Shown here: in pieces, positions 53,503-62,359 of the stretch | How the letters are laid out: each line of letters begins with the position of its first letter | Numbering within the stretch: the first letter of the stretch is position 1 | Origin: Hyphomicrobiales bacterium | GTDB lineage: Bacteria; Pseudomonadota; Alphaproteobacteria; Rhizobiales; Rhizobiaceae | Direction of reading: 5' to 3' | Assembly: GCA_900468065.1 (NCBI GenBank) | Contig: UBTA01000045.1 | Coordinates: forward strand, 1 to 63,969 | Length of the DNA: 63,969 bases | Translations under genes and position numbers: made by a program | The notes under the pieces: generated by a model | Database searches by the model: none | The model's input: the letters and a program-made list of their open reading frames with translations, nothing else | What the model was told of the DNA's origin: nothing

Positions 53503-54783
53503 TCAGTACATGCCGAGCAGGCGGATGGGACCGAGCGTGAGGATGGGGAAGAGAACGAGCGCGAAGATAGCGAGTGTCAGCACCGCCATCGGCGCCAGTG
53601 ATCCCCTGATGACATCCTCCACCTTCATGTTCGCGACCTGCGCAGCGGCAAACAGACAAACACCGACCGGGGGCGTGACGAGGCCGAGCGTCAGCGTCAT
53701 GACGGTGACGATCAGGAAGTGGATCGGGTCGATCCCGATTGCCTGCACCGGCGGCATCAGCACCGGAATAAGGATGAACATAGCGGGAATGGCTTCCATA
53801 AAGATCCCGATGATCAGGAGGAAGACGAATATGACCAGCATGCCAGACAGCGGCCCAAGGTTCATCGCCTGCAACAGTTCGGCCACCTGGTCCGGCAGCC
53901 CGTCATAGGTGAAAATCCAGGCGGCGATCTGAGATGTCGCGGCGATGAACAGGATGGTGCCGGAGATGCGTGCGGTGGAGATGAAGATTTCAGGCAATTC
54001 GCTGACGGGCAAAGTCCGGTAGACGAGGACGCCGAGCACGCCGACATAGACGACGGCAATAGCTGCTGCCTCTGTCGGGGTGAACAGGCCGCTGGCGATG
54101 CCGATGATAAGAATGAGCGGTGTCAGCATGGGCAGGATCGCGCGCAGGCCCGTTACCATGACTATGCGAAGATTGAACGGAGATGGCGGATTATAGCCGT
54201 AATAAACCGAGTAGAAGTGGTTAAAGACCATGAAGGCCAAAGCGATGAAGAGGCCGGGCACGAGGCCCGCCACCAGGAGCGTGCCGATCGAGACGTTGGC
54301 GATCGAGCCGGCGATGACGACAAGGATGGAGGGCGGGATAATCGAGGACAGAGTCGCCGTGCATAGCGTCATGCCGACCGCATAGCCCTTAGGAAAGCCG
54401 TGCCGCTCCATCGCCTTGATCTCGATGGCGCCGACGGATGCGATATCGGCGACCGAGGAGCCGGAAACGCCTGAAAAGATCACCGACGAGATGACGTTGA
54501 CATGGCCAAGGCCGCCTGGCAGCCAGCCGACCATGGCTTCGGCGAAATCGAAGATGCGCTCGGCCACCCGGCCGCGCTCCATCACGGTTCCTACCAGAAT
54601 GAACAACGGCACGGCGACCAGCAGAAAAGAATTCATCGACGAGAACATCGTCTGCGACAGGAGATCGAGCGGCATGGAGGTGAAGAGCGTCAGTGTGGCG
54701 ACGCTGGCGAGCGCCAGGGCCACCGCGAGAGGAATCCCGAGCATGCTCAGGCCGAAGAAGGCGACGAGAAGAAAGACCGACAT
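53503..54783 (-). CDS. TRAP transporter large permease (DctM)
   Basis: 426 residues with 12 or so membrane segments. Typical blocks are FGLSMLGIPLAVALALASV, SSVIFSGVSGSSVADIASVGA, MKAMERHGFPKGYAVG-like (EIKAMERHGFPKGYAVGMTL) and MTLTLGLVTPPVGVCLF. It carries the Na+-driven transport channel. The start ATG 54783 lies 4 bp after the DctQ stop. Substrate specificity lies in the DctP protein. Confidence 0.92.
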   Translation of the reverse strand: MSVFLLVAFFGLSMLGIPLAVALALASVATLTLFTSMPLDLLSQTMFSSMNSFLLVAVPLFILVGTVMERGRVAERIFDFAEAMVGWLPGGLGHVNVISSVIFSGVSGSSVADIASVGAIEIKAMERHGFPKGYAVGMTLCTATLSSIIPPSILVVIAGSIANVSIGTLLVAGLVPGLFIALAFMVFNHFYSVYYGYNPPSPFNLRIVMVTGLRAILPMLTPLILIIGIASGLFTPTEAAAIAVVYVGVLGVLVYRTLPVSELPEIFISTARISGTILFIAATSQIAAWIFTYDGLPDQVAELLQAMNLGPLSGMLVIFVFLLIIGIFMEAIPAMFILIPVLMPPVQAIGIDPIHFLIVTVMTLTLGLVTPPVGVCLFAAAQVANMKVEDVIRGSLAPMAVLTLAIFALVLFPILTLGPIRLLGMY

Positions 54784-54787
54784 GGCA

Positions 54788-55339
54788 TCAGTATCCTGAC
54801 GTGATGGACACGTCGGCATGGGCAATTTCGCCCGCCGGAAGTCCGAGTTCTGGAAGGGCGATGAGCTCGCGCCGGGTGCGTAGGGATTCGAAAATCGCGA
54901 GGATGGCGATCACTGCGGAAACCGGCATGACCATCCCGATCAGCCACATGGGGATAGGCACCGTTGCAGCCGTCTCGTTCATCATGATCTGCTGGCGCAT
55001 GAGCGTGAAGCCCGTCCATCCCATTAGCCCGAAGAAAAACACTGATGACCCGACGTAGATCGGGACGGCCAGCCTCTGGAAAATGCGCCGGCCCATGACC
55101 AGAAAGACCACGACACGAGCGCTTTCCACAGTGCGGAAACCGGCGGCAAGCCCAAGGAACACCATCCAGATGAACAGAAAGCGCGTGGCCTCCTCCGTCC
55201 AAGGCAATGGATGGCCCACAAGGCGGCCGATGACCTGCAGCAGGACGACAATGAGAATCCCGGCACAGGCAATACCAGCCGCGACATCAGCGACGAGGCG
55301 AACGAATGTGCCTAATAACGAACTAAGGGGAGCGCGCAT
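54788..55339 (-). CDS. TRAP transporter small permease (DctQ)
   Basis: 183 residues with four membrane segments. The diagnostic block is VIGRLVGHPLPWTEEATRFLF, followed by FLGLAAGFRTVESARV. ATG 55339 has GGAAGG upstream; the frame extends to 55402 without support. It is paired with DctM. Confidence 0.9.
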   Translation of the reverse strand: MRAPLSSLLGTFVRLVADVAAGIACAGILIVVLLQVIGRLVGHPLPWTEEATRFLFIWMVFLGLAAGFRTVESARVVVFLVMGRRIFQRLAVPIYVGSSVFFFGLMGWTGFTLMRQQIMMNETAATVPIPMWLIGMVMPVSAVIAILAIFESLRTRRELIALPELGLPAGEIAHADVSITSGY

Positions 55340-55417
55340 GTGAGAGCCCTTCCAGATGGAGTACGGTGCGACGGAAGGCTGGCACCATGTCATCACTGAC
55401 ACGGTGCCGGCACCACT

Positions 55418-56413
55418 TTAGTTGGTCGTGACAAAGGCGCGGGTGCGGTCGAAAAAGGCCTTGTCCTTGACGAGCGCCGCAAACTTTTCCTCCAGACCGG
55501 CGGCGACATCGGCGAACGGCTTGCGCTGCGCTTCGGTCAGTTCGTTGACCTGCATGCCGTTGGCTTTGAGCGTAGCGATGGATTTTTCGATGTCGGCTGC
55601 ATCATTTGCAGCCTTCCAGGTTTCCGTCTCCTTGGCGGCGTCCATCAGCGCCGTCTTGAAAGCATCGCTGAGGCCGTCGTAGCGGGCTGGATTCATCCCC
55701 AGCACCCACGCATCGGCGATGTGGTTGCTGATCGTCGCATATGTCTGCACTTCGTAGAGCTTGGCGCTCACGGGCACGTTGATGGGGTTTTCCTGCCCAT
55801 CGACCACCTTCAGCTGCAGCGCGTTGTAGACCTCGGCGAAAGCCATCGGCGTCGGGGCAGCGCCCATTGCGCCGAAGAATTCGACCCAGAGCGGATTGTT
55901 CGGCACCCGCAGCTTCAGGCCCTTGAGATCGGCCGGCGAGGTGATCGGCAGCTTCGAATTGGTGATCTGGCGCAACGGGCGGGACCAGAGATCGAGGCCC
56001 TTGATGCCGATATTGCTGAGGTCGGCCTCCAGTTCTTGACCATTTTCACTGTCGAGATAGGCGCGCAACTGGTCGATGTCGCGGAACTGGTAGGGAATGG
56101 CGATGGCCGTGAATTTCGGATTGAAGGTCGCATAGAGGGAGGTCGAGTTCAACAGCATGTCGAGCGAGCCACCGGCCAATTGCTTGACACCCGCGGCAGG
56201 ATCGCCGCCATAAAGTGTGCCGTTCGGGAAGACCTTGATGGTAAGTTCCCCATTGGTTTTGGTGGAAACGATCTCGGCAAATTTCTTGGCGGCGAGCGTG
56301 ATTTCCGACGTGTCCGGATCGGGCGTCGATAGGGTTAGCGTCTCAGCCTGCGCGATGGACGCAGTGAGCAGGGTTGCGGCAGCCAAAAGGCTGCGAATCG
56401 TAAAGTGTCTCAT
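55418..56413 (-). CDS. TRAP transporter substrate-binding protein (DctP)
   Basis: 331 residues. The signal peptide MRHFTIRSLLAAATLLTASI ends at AQA. The mature chain has SEITLAAKKFAEIVSTKTNG, GLKLRVPNNPLWVEFFGAMG (with the Arg in LRVPNN that contacts the substrate carboxylate) and AEVYNALQLKVVDGQENPI. An organic acid ligand with a carboxylate is expected. It lies between the GarR-like gene and DctQ. Confidence 0.9.
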   Translation of the reverse strand: MRHFTIRSLLAAATLLTASIAQAETLTLSTPDPDTSEITLAAKKFAEIVSTKTNGELTIKVFPNGTLYGGDPAAGVKQLAGGSLDMLLNSTSLYATFNPKFTAIAIPYQFRDIDQLRAYLDSENGQELEADLSNIGIKGLDLWSRPLRQITNSKLPITSPADLKGLKLRVPNNPLWVEFFGAMGAAPTPMAFAEVYNALQLKVVDGQENPINVPVSAKLYEVQTYATISNHIADAWVLGMNPARYDGLSDAFKTALMDAAKETETWKAANDAADIEKSIATLKANGMQVNELTEAQRKPFADVAAGLEEKFAALVKDKAFFDRTRAFVTTN

Positions 56414-56444
56414 TTCATTCCTCCCAAGTGACATTAGATTATTT

Positions 56445-57353
56445 TCAGGCGGTATTGTCCCCGCGCGAATTCATGCGTTGCAGTTCGAGAATGATGGCGC
56501 TGTGATCGAGATCACCGTCGCCATGATCCACCATAGCCTGGAACAGACGATCAACCTCCTCGCTGACCGGCAGTTTGAGGCCGTGATGTCGGGCAAAGCC
56601 GAGGGCTGTCGAAGTATCCTTCACTTGGTACTTCGCCGGACCGCCGGGCTCGAAATTGCGTTCCACCATGCGCAGCCCGTGCTGGCGGAACACCGTGGAA
56701 TCCGCAAATCCACCGATCAGCGCCTCGCGTACCCTGGCCGGATCGGCACCGCCACGCTCGGCAAGGGTCAGTGCCTCCGCCACGGCGCAGATCGTCGACG
56801 CCACGATCAGCTGGTTGGCAAGCTTCGTCAACGCGCCGCTGCCGGAGGGACCGACATGGGTCACGCGGCCCAAAACGGCGAAAATCGGAGCGAGCCGCTC
56901 GATCACCGCTTCCAGCCCCCCCGCCATGATGGCGAGGGTGCCTTCCATCGCGCCCTTCTCGCCGCCCGATACCGGGGCGTCGAGACAGTCGAGGCCGCGT
57001 TGTCCCACCGCCTGCGACAACGCCACAGCTGTTTCGACCGGAATGGAACTCATAACAAGCAGGACCGAACCCGGACGCATGGCTGCAATCACGCCGCCCT
57101 CGCCGCAGAGCACCGCCTCGCAGACCGGGCCGGTGCTCAACATGCAAAGTACCACATCCGCGTGGCGGACGGCGTCCTGCGCGGAGGCGGCAGTCTCGAC
57201 CCCGCGTTCCCGCAGTCCGTGTGCCTTGTCCGGCGTACGGTTCCACGCCGTGACCGCATAGCCCGCTTCCGCAAGCCGCCCGGCCATTGGGCCGCCCATG
57301 ATGCCGGTGCCAATCACCGTGATCGTCCTGATGAGTGCGTGCGTTCCCGTCAT
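56445..57353 (-). CDS. NAD(P)-dependent beta-hydroxyacid dehydrogenase (GarR/3-HIBDH family)
   Basis: 302 residues. The Rossmann motif TVIGTGIMGGPMAGRLAEAG, the substrate loop LDAPVSGGEKGAMEGTLAIM and the catalytic Lys in GALTKLANQL are all there. The family includes tartronate semialdehyde reductase and L-threonate/D-erythronate dehydrogenases. Context with a sugar-acid-type TRAP importer and gluconokinase suggests a four- to six-carbon acid sugar pathway. Substrate not assigned. Confidence 0.88.
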   Translation of the reverse strand: MTGTHALIRTITVIGTGIMGGPMAGRLAEAGYAVTAWNRTPDKAHGLRERGVETAASAQDAVRHADVVLCMLSTGPVCEAVLCGEGGVIAAMRPGSVLLVMSSIPVETAVALSQAVGQRGLDCLDAPVSGGEKGAMEGTLAIMAGGLEAVIERLAPIFAVLGRVTHVGPSGSGALTKLANQLIVASTICAVAEALTLAERGGADPARVREALIGGFADSTVFRQHGLRMVERNFEPGGPAKYQVKDTSTALGFARHHGLKLPVSEEVDRLFQAMVDHGDGDLDHSAIILELQRMNSRGDNTA

Positions 57354-57371
57354 GTCTCGATCCTTCCCCGC

Positions 57372-57677
57372 TCAGGGATATTGCCGCGTCGCGAAGCGGA
57401 CGGGCCGCTCCTCGACGATAAGCGGAGGAAAGGCCTTCCGGAAGCGCCCCAAATGCGGTGTTTCCATATGGGCATCGAAATCGGCCCGACTGTCATAAAC
57501 CTCGTAGAAGACAACCGTATCGGTGGCGCCTTCCATGCATATCACGTCGAACTGCCGGCAACCGGGCTCGGAGCTGACCGAGTGCTGCGCGTCATCCTGG
57601 GCAGCCTCCAGAAATGCGTTGAGATGATCAGGCTTAACCCGGAATTCGGCGATCACGACGAAAGCATTCGCGGACAT
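57372..57677 (-). CDS. YgiN-like antibiotic biosynthesis monooxygenase (ABM) domain protein
   Basis: 101 residues from ATG 57677. FVVIAEFRVKPDHLNAFLEA, GCRQFDVICMEGATDTVVFY and EVYDSRADFDAHMETPH are the ABM dimeric ferredoxin-like fold. The family includes quinol monooxygenase YgiN and LsrG-like isomerases. In an operon with two dehydrogenases it may act as an isomerase of an oxo-sugar acid rather than an oxygenase. Confidence 0.82.
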   Translation of the reverse strand: MSANAFVVIAEFRVKPDHLNAFLEAAQDDAQHSVSSEPGCRQFDVICMEGATDTVVFYEVYDSRADFDAHMETPHLGRFRKAFPPLIVEERPVRFATRQYP

Positions 57678-57687
57678 CTCGAGCCCC

Positions 57688-59046
57688 TCACTCTGCGGCA
57701 AGTTTGGAGGGATGGAAGTTCTGTTCCATCTCCTGGCGCAGGCCTACGACATCCAGGTCATTGACGATCTCGACATCGTCGAACGAAACAATTTGGTCCT
57801 TTTTGATCGAGCGCTTCAGCTTCACGTTATGGGCAAGGCCGATCGGCAGGGCCTTGAGATCGAGGCTGCGGGCGGCCGGTATCGCATTGGCCCAGACGGC
57901 GTAGCCGCCTTCGCCGTCCAGCATTTCGCCGGGTTGCATGTCCTTCTTCGCCGTCGCCACCGCATCACCGCGGAACTCCTTGGAACAGCCGGTCGGCTCG
58001 TTGCGCAGCACGGCAGAGAGAACACTGATCGAGGTTTCCAGACCGATGATGTGGAACGGCCGCCACATCGAGGCGTACCAGCCGGAAGGATCGGTCAGGA
58101 GGCCGTATTGCTTGAAGCAGGCGCGCGCATATTCATTGTGGGCCTTGAAGGTGACGAACACGCCATAACGGATGTTGTTGAAGACCTCTCGGCCATCTGG
58201 CTCCTGGCTGGCGGCGATATCCACGAGGCCCGAGCGCGCCATCCGTCCGCCATCGGATGTCGGGCGGAACACACGTGCGAGGTCATGCAGACCGGCCGGC
58301 GGGAAGGCAAGGCCATCGTCCGGGCAATCAAGGCCAGTGCCGTTGGCAACAGCTGCCATCTCGATGGCCGCCTTGGTGCCGTCGGTAAACGAGTTGTAGA
58401 GCTTAGGGTTGAGATTGTCGGCCGCTACCTGTTCCTCGGTCCAGCCGAAGAGGCCCCAGACTGTATCCGGCGTCGAGTAGCGGTAGCGTGGTTCGAAGTT
58501 CATTCCCTTGCCGGCCGACGTCACCTCGAAGCCCGTCGCGCGGGCCCAGTCGACGAGCTCGCAGATCAGTGCCGGCTGATCTCCGTAGGCCATCGAATAG
58601 ATGAGCCCCTTGGCACGCGCCTTCTCGGCAAGGATCGGCCCAACCATCACGTCGGCTTCGACATTGACCATGACGACGTGCTTGTTGTGCTCAATGGCGC
58701 CGAGCGCATGACGCGTTCCGGCAATCGGATGACCTGTCGCCTCGATGATGCACTCGATCTCGCCGCACTCATAGAGCGCCTTGACGTCGTCGGTGACGAA
58801 GGTCGTGCCGGTCTTGATCGCATCGCCGCAGCTGGTGGCGGAGTAACGCTCCTTTGACCAGCCGACTCGAGCCATGGATTCCTTCGCTTTGCCCACATCC
58901 AGATCGACGACTCCAACAAGGTGGAGGCCCTGGATACGCTGCGCCTGGGCCATGACCATCGACCCGAACTTGCCAGCCCCGACGAGCCCGACACGAACCG
59001 GACGGCCATTGTCCGCACGAAGTTGAAGCAGTGAATAGAGATTCAT
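57688..59046 (-). CDS. Homoserine-dehydrogenase-like oxidoreductase with C-terminal SAF domain
   Basis: 452 residues from ATG 59046. The Rossmann motif VRVGLVGAGKFGSMVMAQAQ is followed by IECIIEATGHPIAGTRHALG and NKHVVMVNVEADVMVGPILA. A C-terminal SAF-like domain (about residues 370-445: LPIGLAHNVKLKRSIKKDQI VSFDDVEI) ends it. Such SAF-fusion dehydrogenases occur beside acid-sugar transporters and are poorly characterised. It is the first gene of the operon. Confidence 0.82.
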   Translation of the reverse strand: MNLYSLLQLRADNGRPVRVGLVGAGKFGSMVMAQAQRIQGLHLVGVVDLDVGKAKESMARVGWSKERYSATSCGDAIKTGTTFVTDDVKALYECGEIECIIEATGHPIAGTRHALGAIEHNKHVVMVNVEADVMVGPILAEKARAKGLIYSMAYGDQPALICELVDWARATGFEVTSAGKGMNFEPRYRYSTPDTVWGLFGWTEEQVAADNLNPKLYNSFTDGTKAAIEMAAVANGTGLDCPDDGLAFPPAGLHDLARVFRPTSDGGRMARSGLVDIAASQEPDGREVFNNIRYGVFVTFKAHNEYARACFKQYGLLTDPSGWYASMWRPFHIIGLETSISVLSAVLRNEPTGCSKEFRGDAVATAKKDMQPGEMLDGEGGYAVWANAIPAARSLDLKALPIGLAHNVKLKRSIKKDQIVSFDDVEIVNDLDVVGLRQEMEQNFHPSKLAAE

Positions 59047-59588
59047 TTCAAGATCCTCAGCTGGGGACAACTCAATTCAAGAGAGACCGGCCGGAGACAG
59101 GATCGGCAACAGGAATCCATCAGGGACCAGGCATGGTACCCGCCCGTCAAAACGGCACCGATTGCCTATTTCGTCTCCTTCCGACGAGCACGGTCCTCTG
59201 TCCGTACCCCTCCCAGCCGCCTCCCGCAGCGGCTTCAGTAGTAACAGTACGAGGAAAAAGGAATTAGCTCTATTTAGAATAATCGACGAAAAGATTAGAA
59301 AAACTACATTGTCAAGAGCAAGCCTGTTTCGCGGCGAAGCTTAGCTCGAATGACCACCAAACCTGGATCGACCGTGCCGGCGTTTTGCGGGTTGACGCCG
59401 ACCCGAGCGCGTCCCGGCTTTTCGGGATGCCGGTTGAGGATAACCTGTAAAGCAGAAATTGCTTGTTCTTTGAACATCGCAATGCCCTTCCGCCCTCATG
59501 GGGTGTGAACGGGCGAAAGGAGGCTGAAGGCAATCGGCGCTCAGCCTTACGCCTGGATTCCCAATCGGGACACTGAGAAATCGCGTAA
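59047..59588. other. Intergenic region upstream of the TRAP operon
   Basis: About 540 bp. Holds the operon promoter (not resolved) and decayed upstream sequence of the XRE relic that follows, with LRLDSQSG near 59550 as a possible trace. Confidence 0.4.
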
Positions 59589-59708
59589 CGTGGAAAACAC
59601 AACGCGTCTGTGGATCTCTTAGATCGGCTAGCAATCGCACTCTCCGTGGATATCGCAACGTTTTTCGTCGAACCGCCGGTCGGTGATATACCTCCTGGAC
59701 TCCGGTAA
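59589..59708 (+). pseudogene. XRE-family regulator, C-terminal relic
   Basis: The stretch RGKHNASVDLLDRLAIALSV and DIATFFVEPPV matches the last helix and tail of XRE-type HTH regulators (usual form ERGxHNASVDLLDRLAxAL). The frame ends at 59708. Upstream, stop codons at 59578 and 59587 interrupt the frame, and the HTH itself is missing. Dead fragment. Confidence 0.6.
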
Positions 59709-59902
59709 CGCTTAATTGTTCGCATTGATAGAATACGAACCAGCGACGCGCAGCTTGTTTTCCCTTTGCCGAAAAATATCAGACTTTACCGCTTCAGGCC
59801 TGATTGTTGAACGGCGTTTGGATTTTTGCAATGTTCTGTAAACTAAGATCAGCACGCCGCCCGCGATCCTGAGGCAAAAACAACGGACCCCGAAAGCTTT
59901 TG

Positions 59903-60979
59903 TTATCGCTCTATTACAAGATCGCTTAAGGGCTTCGAGCAGCAAGGCAGGAAAAACCCCGCGTCAATCTCACGCTGGCGGATGCCACCATCGTGCTTCA
60001 TATCGACATTGCCGCTTACCAGTTTCGACTTGCAAGTTCCGCATATGCCGCTAGCGCAGGATGAAGGAAGGCGCACGCCAGCTTTTTTAGCGCACGACAA
60101 CACTGTCTGGTCGGCCCGAACTGCGAACGATTTACTCTGCTTGGCGAAGTGCACGTTGAAAGTTTTGGCTTCGACCGCTCCAGTTATTAGCGTCGAAGCG
60201 TCTTCAATGACAGCTGCATCAAAGCTCTCCTCATGATAGTTCTGGGCGGGTACGCCGAGTTCACCGGTAAGGCTTTTAGCAGCGCGCATGAAGGGAGCTG
60301 GACCACAACACATGACGACCCGCTCGGCGATATCGGGGACTGCAATCTGCAGCATTTCTTTCGAAATCCTCCCAGAGAGACCCGGCCATGAGCGTTCGTT
60401 CGAAACGTCTTCCGGAAGCAGGAAAAGTCTCAGTCCCTTCATCCTCTCGGCAAGGTTTGCCAAGTCGGACCGGAAGATGAAGTCCTTTGGAGTCCTGCCG
60501 GCATGGATAAACACCACATCCACCGGCTGCGCGGCGTCGGCGAGTTCGCGGACAATCGACATGACGGGCGTGATACCGGAGCCGCCAGACATGAAAGCAT
60601 ATTTCGGCGCCGCAGGTCGCACGAACCTGCCTAGCGGTCCAGAAGCCTTCACGACCGTGTCAGGTTTAAGGTTGTCGTGTAGCCAGTTGGAAACCCTCCC
60701 ACCCGGCACCCGCTTCACCGTAATGGTGATCGCATTCCGGCGATGCGGCGACGAGGATATGCTGTAGCATCGGCCGTCGGCCTCATTATCCAGGCCAAAC
60801 TCGAACATGAAGTATTGGCCTGCATTAAATGCAATGTGCTTTCTGTCGGGAGACACGAACGTGAAGCTTTTCACGTCATGTGTTTCATCGTGGACGTCCA
60901 CACACAATAGCATGTCGTCCGTTTCAGCATTCCAGAGAACCTGGCCAGCGTCGCCAGCTGAAAGCAGATCAGTAGCCAT
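59903..60979 (-). CDS. gbcB: Glycine betaine demethylase reductase component (GbcB-like)
   Basis: About 358 residues. The FAD site is GRCYSISSSPHR, the NAD site FMSGGSGITPVMSIVREL, and MCCGPAPFMRAA follows. A C-terminal plant-type ferredoxin domain has the 2Fe-2S Cys set SSCASGICGTC and a last Cys in LPCCSKPL. It transfers electrons from NADH to GbcA. ATG 60979 lies inside the end of gbcA, a coupled overlap. Class-I reductases of other Rieske oxygenases look similar. Confidence 0.85.
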   Translation of the reverse strand: MATDLLSAGDAGQVLWNAETDDMLLCVDVHDETHDVKSFTFVSPDRKHIAFNAGQYFMFEFGLDNEADGRCYSISSSPHRRNAITITVKRVPGGRVSNWLHDNLKPDTVVKASGPLGRFVRPAAPKYAFMSGGSGITPVMSIVRELADAAQPVDVVFIHAGRTPKDFIFRSDLANLAERMKGLRLFLLPEDVSNERSWPGLSGRISKEMLQIAVPDIAERVVMCCGPAPFMRAAKSLTGELGVPAQNYHEESFDAAVIEDASTLITGAVEAKTFNVHFAKQSKSFAVRADQTVLSCAKKAGVRLPSSCASGICGTCKSKLVSGNVDMKHDGGIRQREIDAGFFLPCCSKPLSDLVIER

Positions 60980-62225
60980 TCGCGCGCATCCGGTCGACAT
61001 ACCAAGACGCGAAATCATCCAGCGCGCCTTCGGTGAACTTTGAGTATGGACCCGGCTCGTAGGCGGAATCGAGTATTCCTGCATGAGAGCGGGCGACGAG
61101 TTCAGCATCTTGTTCGGTTGTTTCGATCCACACATGTGTCAGCTTGTCGAGATTGTAATCGACACCTTCTACGGCGTCCTTATGCACCAGCCACTTGGTC
61201 CGAACGAGCGTCGTATCAGCCGAGAGCGGAATAGCGAACGAAGTCACGGCGTGGTCACCCATGAAGTGGTTCCAACTGTTGTGTCCCCACAAATGCATGT
61301 CACCGAGGTCTTTACGGGTCATATGGCCAAGCAGCTTCGACGATGCGGCGGTTGCGTCCTCTGTCTGCGATTCGCCGGCTCCAGAAATGATCAGGCGCTG
61401 GCTGCGGAAATTGGTAACGACGTTCTTGGTACGCTCTACGGTCGCAGAGGGAAATCCTTCCGCTTCCCAGTTCTTCGTCCGCTCCTCGTACATGGCGAAA
61501 TGCGCTTCGGCCTCTTCGCGGTCTTCAGGGCTAAGACTTTCGGGATCGTATCCGAAATCCAAGTCGATGAACGACACGCAAAGCTCCGGATGGTTCGCCG
61601 AGCAATGGTAGCATTCTCGATTATTTTCGATCGTGAGCTTCCAGTTGCCCTTTTCGATTACATCAACCTGATGGGCTATCTTTGCGTTGCGAATATCATA
61701 GGGGGCGAGACGCTCAAGCATCACCTGTTCGAGATCAACGATATCTTCCGGCGGATCGTCTGAAAGACAGACATAGATGAGGCCACCGATCGATTTAGAG
61801 TTTACAGCCTTCAGGCTCTTGCAGCCTTTGTCAAAACCCTTGCCCATGTGCGGCGCGTAGCTAAGCTCCCCGGACAGCTCGTACGTCCATTGGTGATAGG
61901 GACAGACGAGCTTCGAGACGACCGTCGGCCCCTCGTTGAGAAGGCGCGAGCCGCGATGGCGACAGACGTTGCGGACCACGCGGATTTCGTTGTCGTCGTC
62001 GCGTAGAATGATCAGGCTGTTGTTGCCAACGTCGATCACAACAGCATCACCCGGCTCTGGAACATCGCATTCTAGCCCAATGTGGATCCAGTGCTTGGCA
62101 AAGAAGACATCGAGATCAGCTTGGAAGACGTCTTCTCTGGTGTACAGACCAGAGGGAAGCGAGTGTCCGTCGAGCCGGGCATCGAGCAGTGTAGTGATTG
62201 AGGAAGGAAATTTGTTGAGCATCAT
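60969..62225 (-). CDS. gbcA: Glycine betaine monooxygenase oxygenase component (GbcA-like Rieske)
   Basis: 418 residues. The Rieske 2Fe-2S motif is CRHRGSRLL...CPYHQWTY, and the mononuclear iron site is in ENNRECYHCSANHPELC. The C-terminal catalytic domain is as in the glycine betaine/choline-type oxygenases. It demethylates glycine betaine to dimethylglycine and formaldehyde in GbcAB of Pseudomonas. Stachydrine demethylase and other quaternary-amine oxygenases are alternatives. Confidence 0.85.
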   Translation of the reverse strand: MMLNKFPSSITTLLDARLDGHSLPSGLYTREDVFQADLDVFFAKHWIHIGLECDVPEPGDAVVIDVGNNSLIILRDDDNEIRVVRNVCRHRGSRLLNEGPTVVSKLVCPYHQWTYELSGELSYAPHMGKGFDKGCKSLKAVNSKSIGGLIYVCLSDDPPEDIVDLEQVMLERLAPYDIRNAKIAHQVDVIEKGNWKLTIENNRECYHCSANHPELCVSFIDLDFGYDPESLSPEDREEAEAHFAMYEERTKNWEAEGFPSATVERTKNVVTNFRSQRLIISGAGESQTEDATAASSKLLGHMTRKDLGDMHLWGHNSWNHFMGDHAVTSFAIPLSADTTLVRTKWLVHKDAVEGVDYNLDKLTHVWIETTEQDAELVARSHAGILDSAYEPGPYSKFTEGALDDFASWYVDRMRANGY

Positions 62226-62359
62226 CTCACCGTGTCTGTTTTATGCATCAACAATGAGCGCAAAATGGCAGATCCTCAACTGCACAAATAATTGTAATTG
62301 CCATAACGAAATGTAATGCTGGCAATGCTTGACCAAGAGCAAAGGCGGATGGGGATCAC

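Noticed and set aside
56217-58857. Long plus-strand ORFs (515 and 381 codons)
   Set aside because: They lie antisense to well-recognised dehydrogenase genes in GC-rich DNA and have no family resemblance.
59312-59725. Minus-strand ORF of 137 codons
   Set aside because: It is antisense to the XRE relic and has no recognisable domain.
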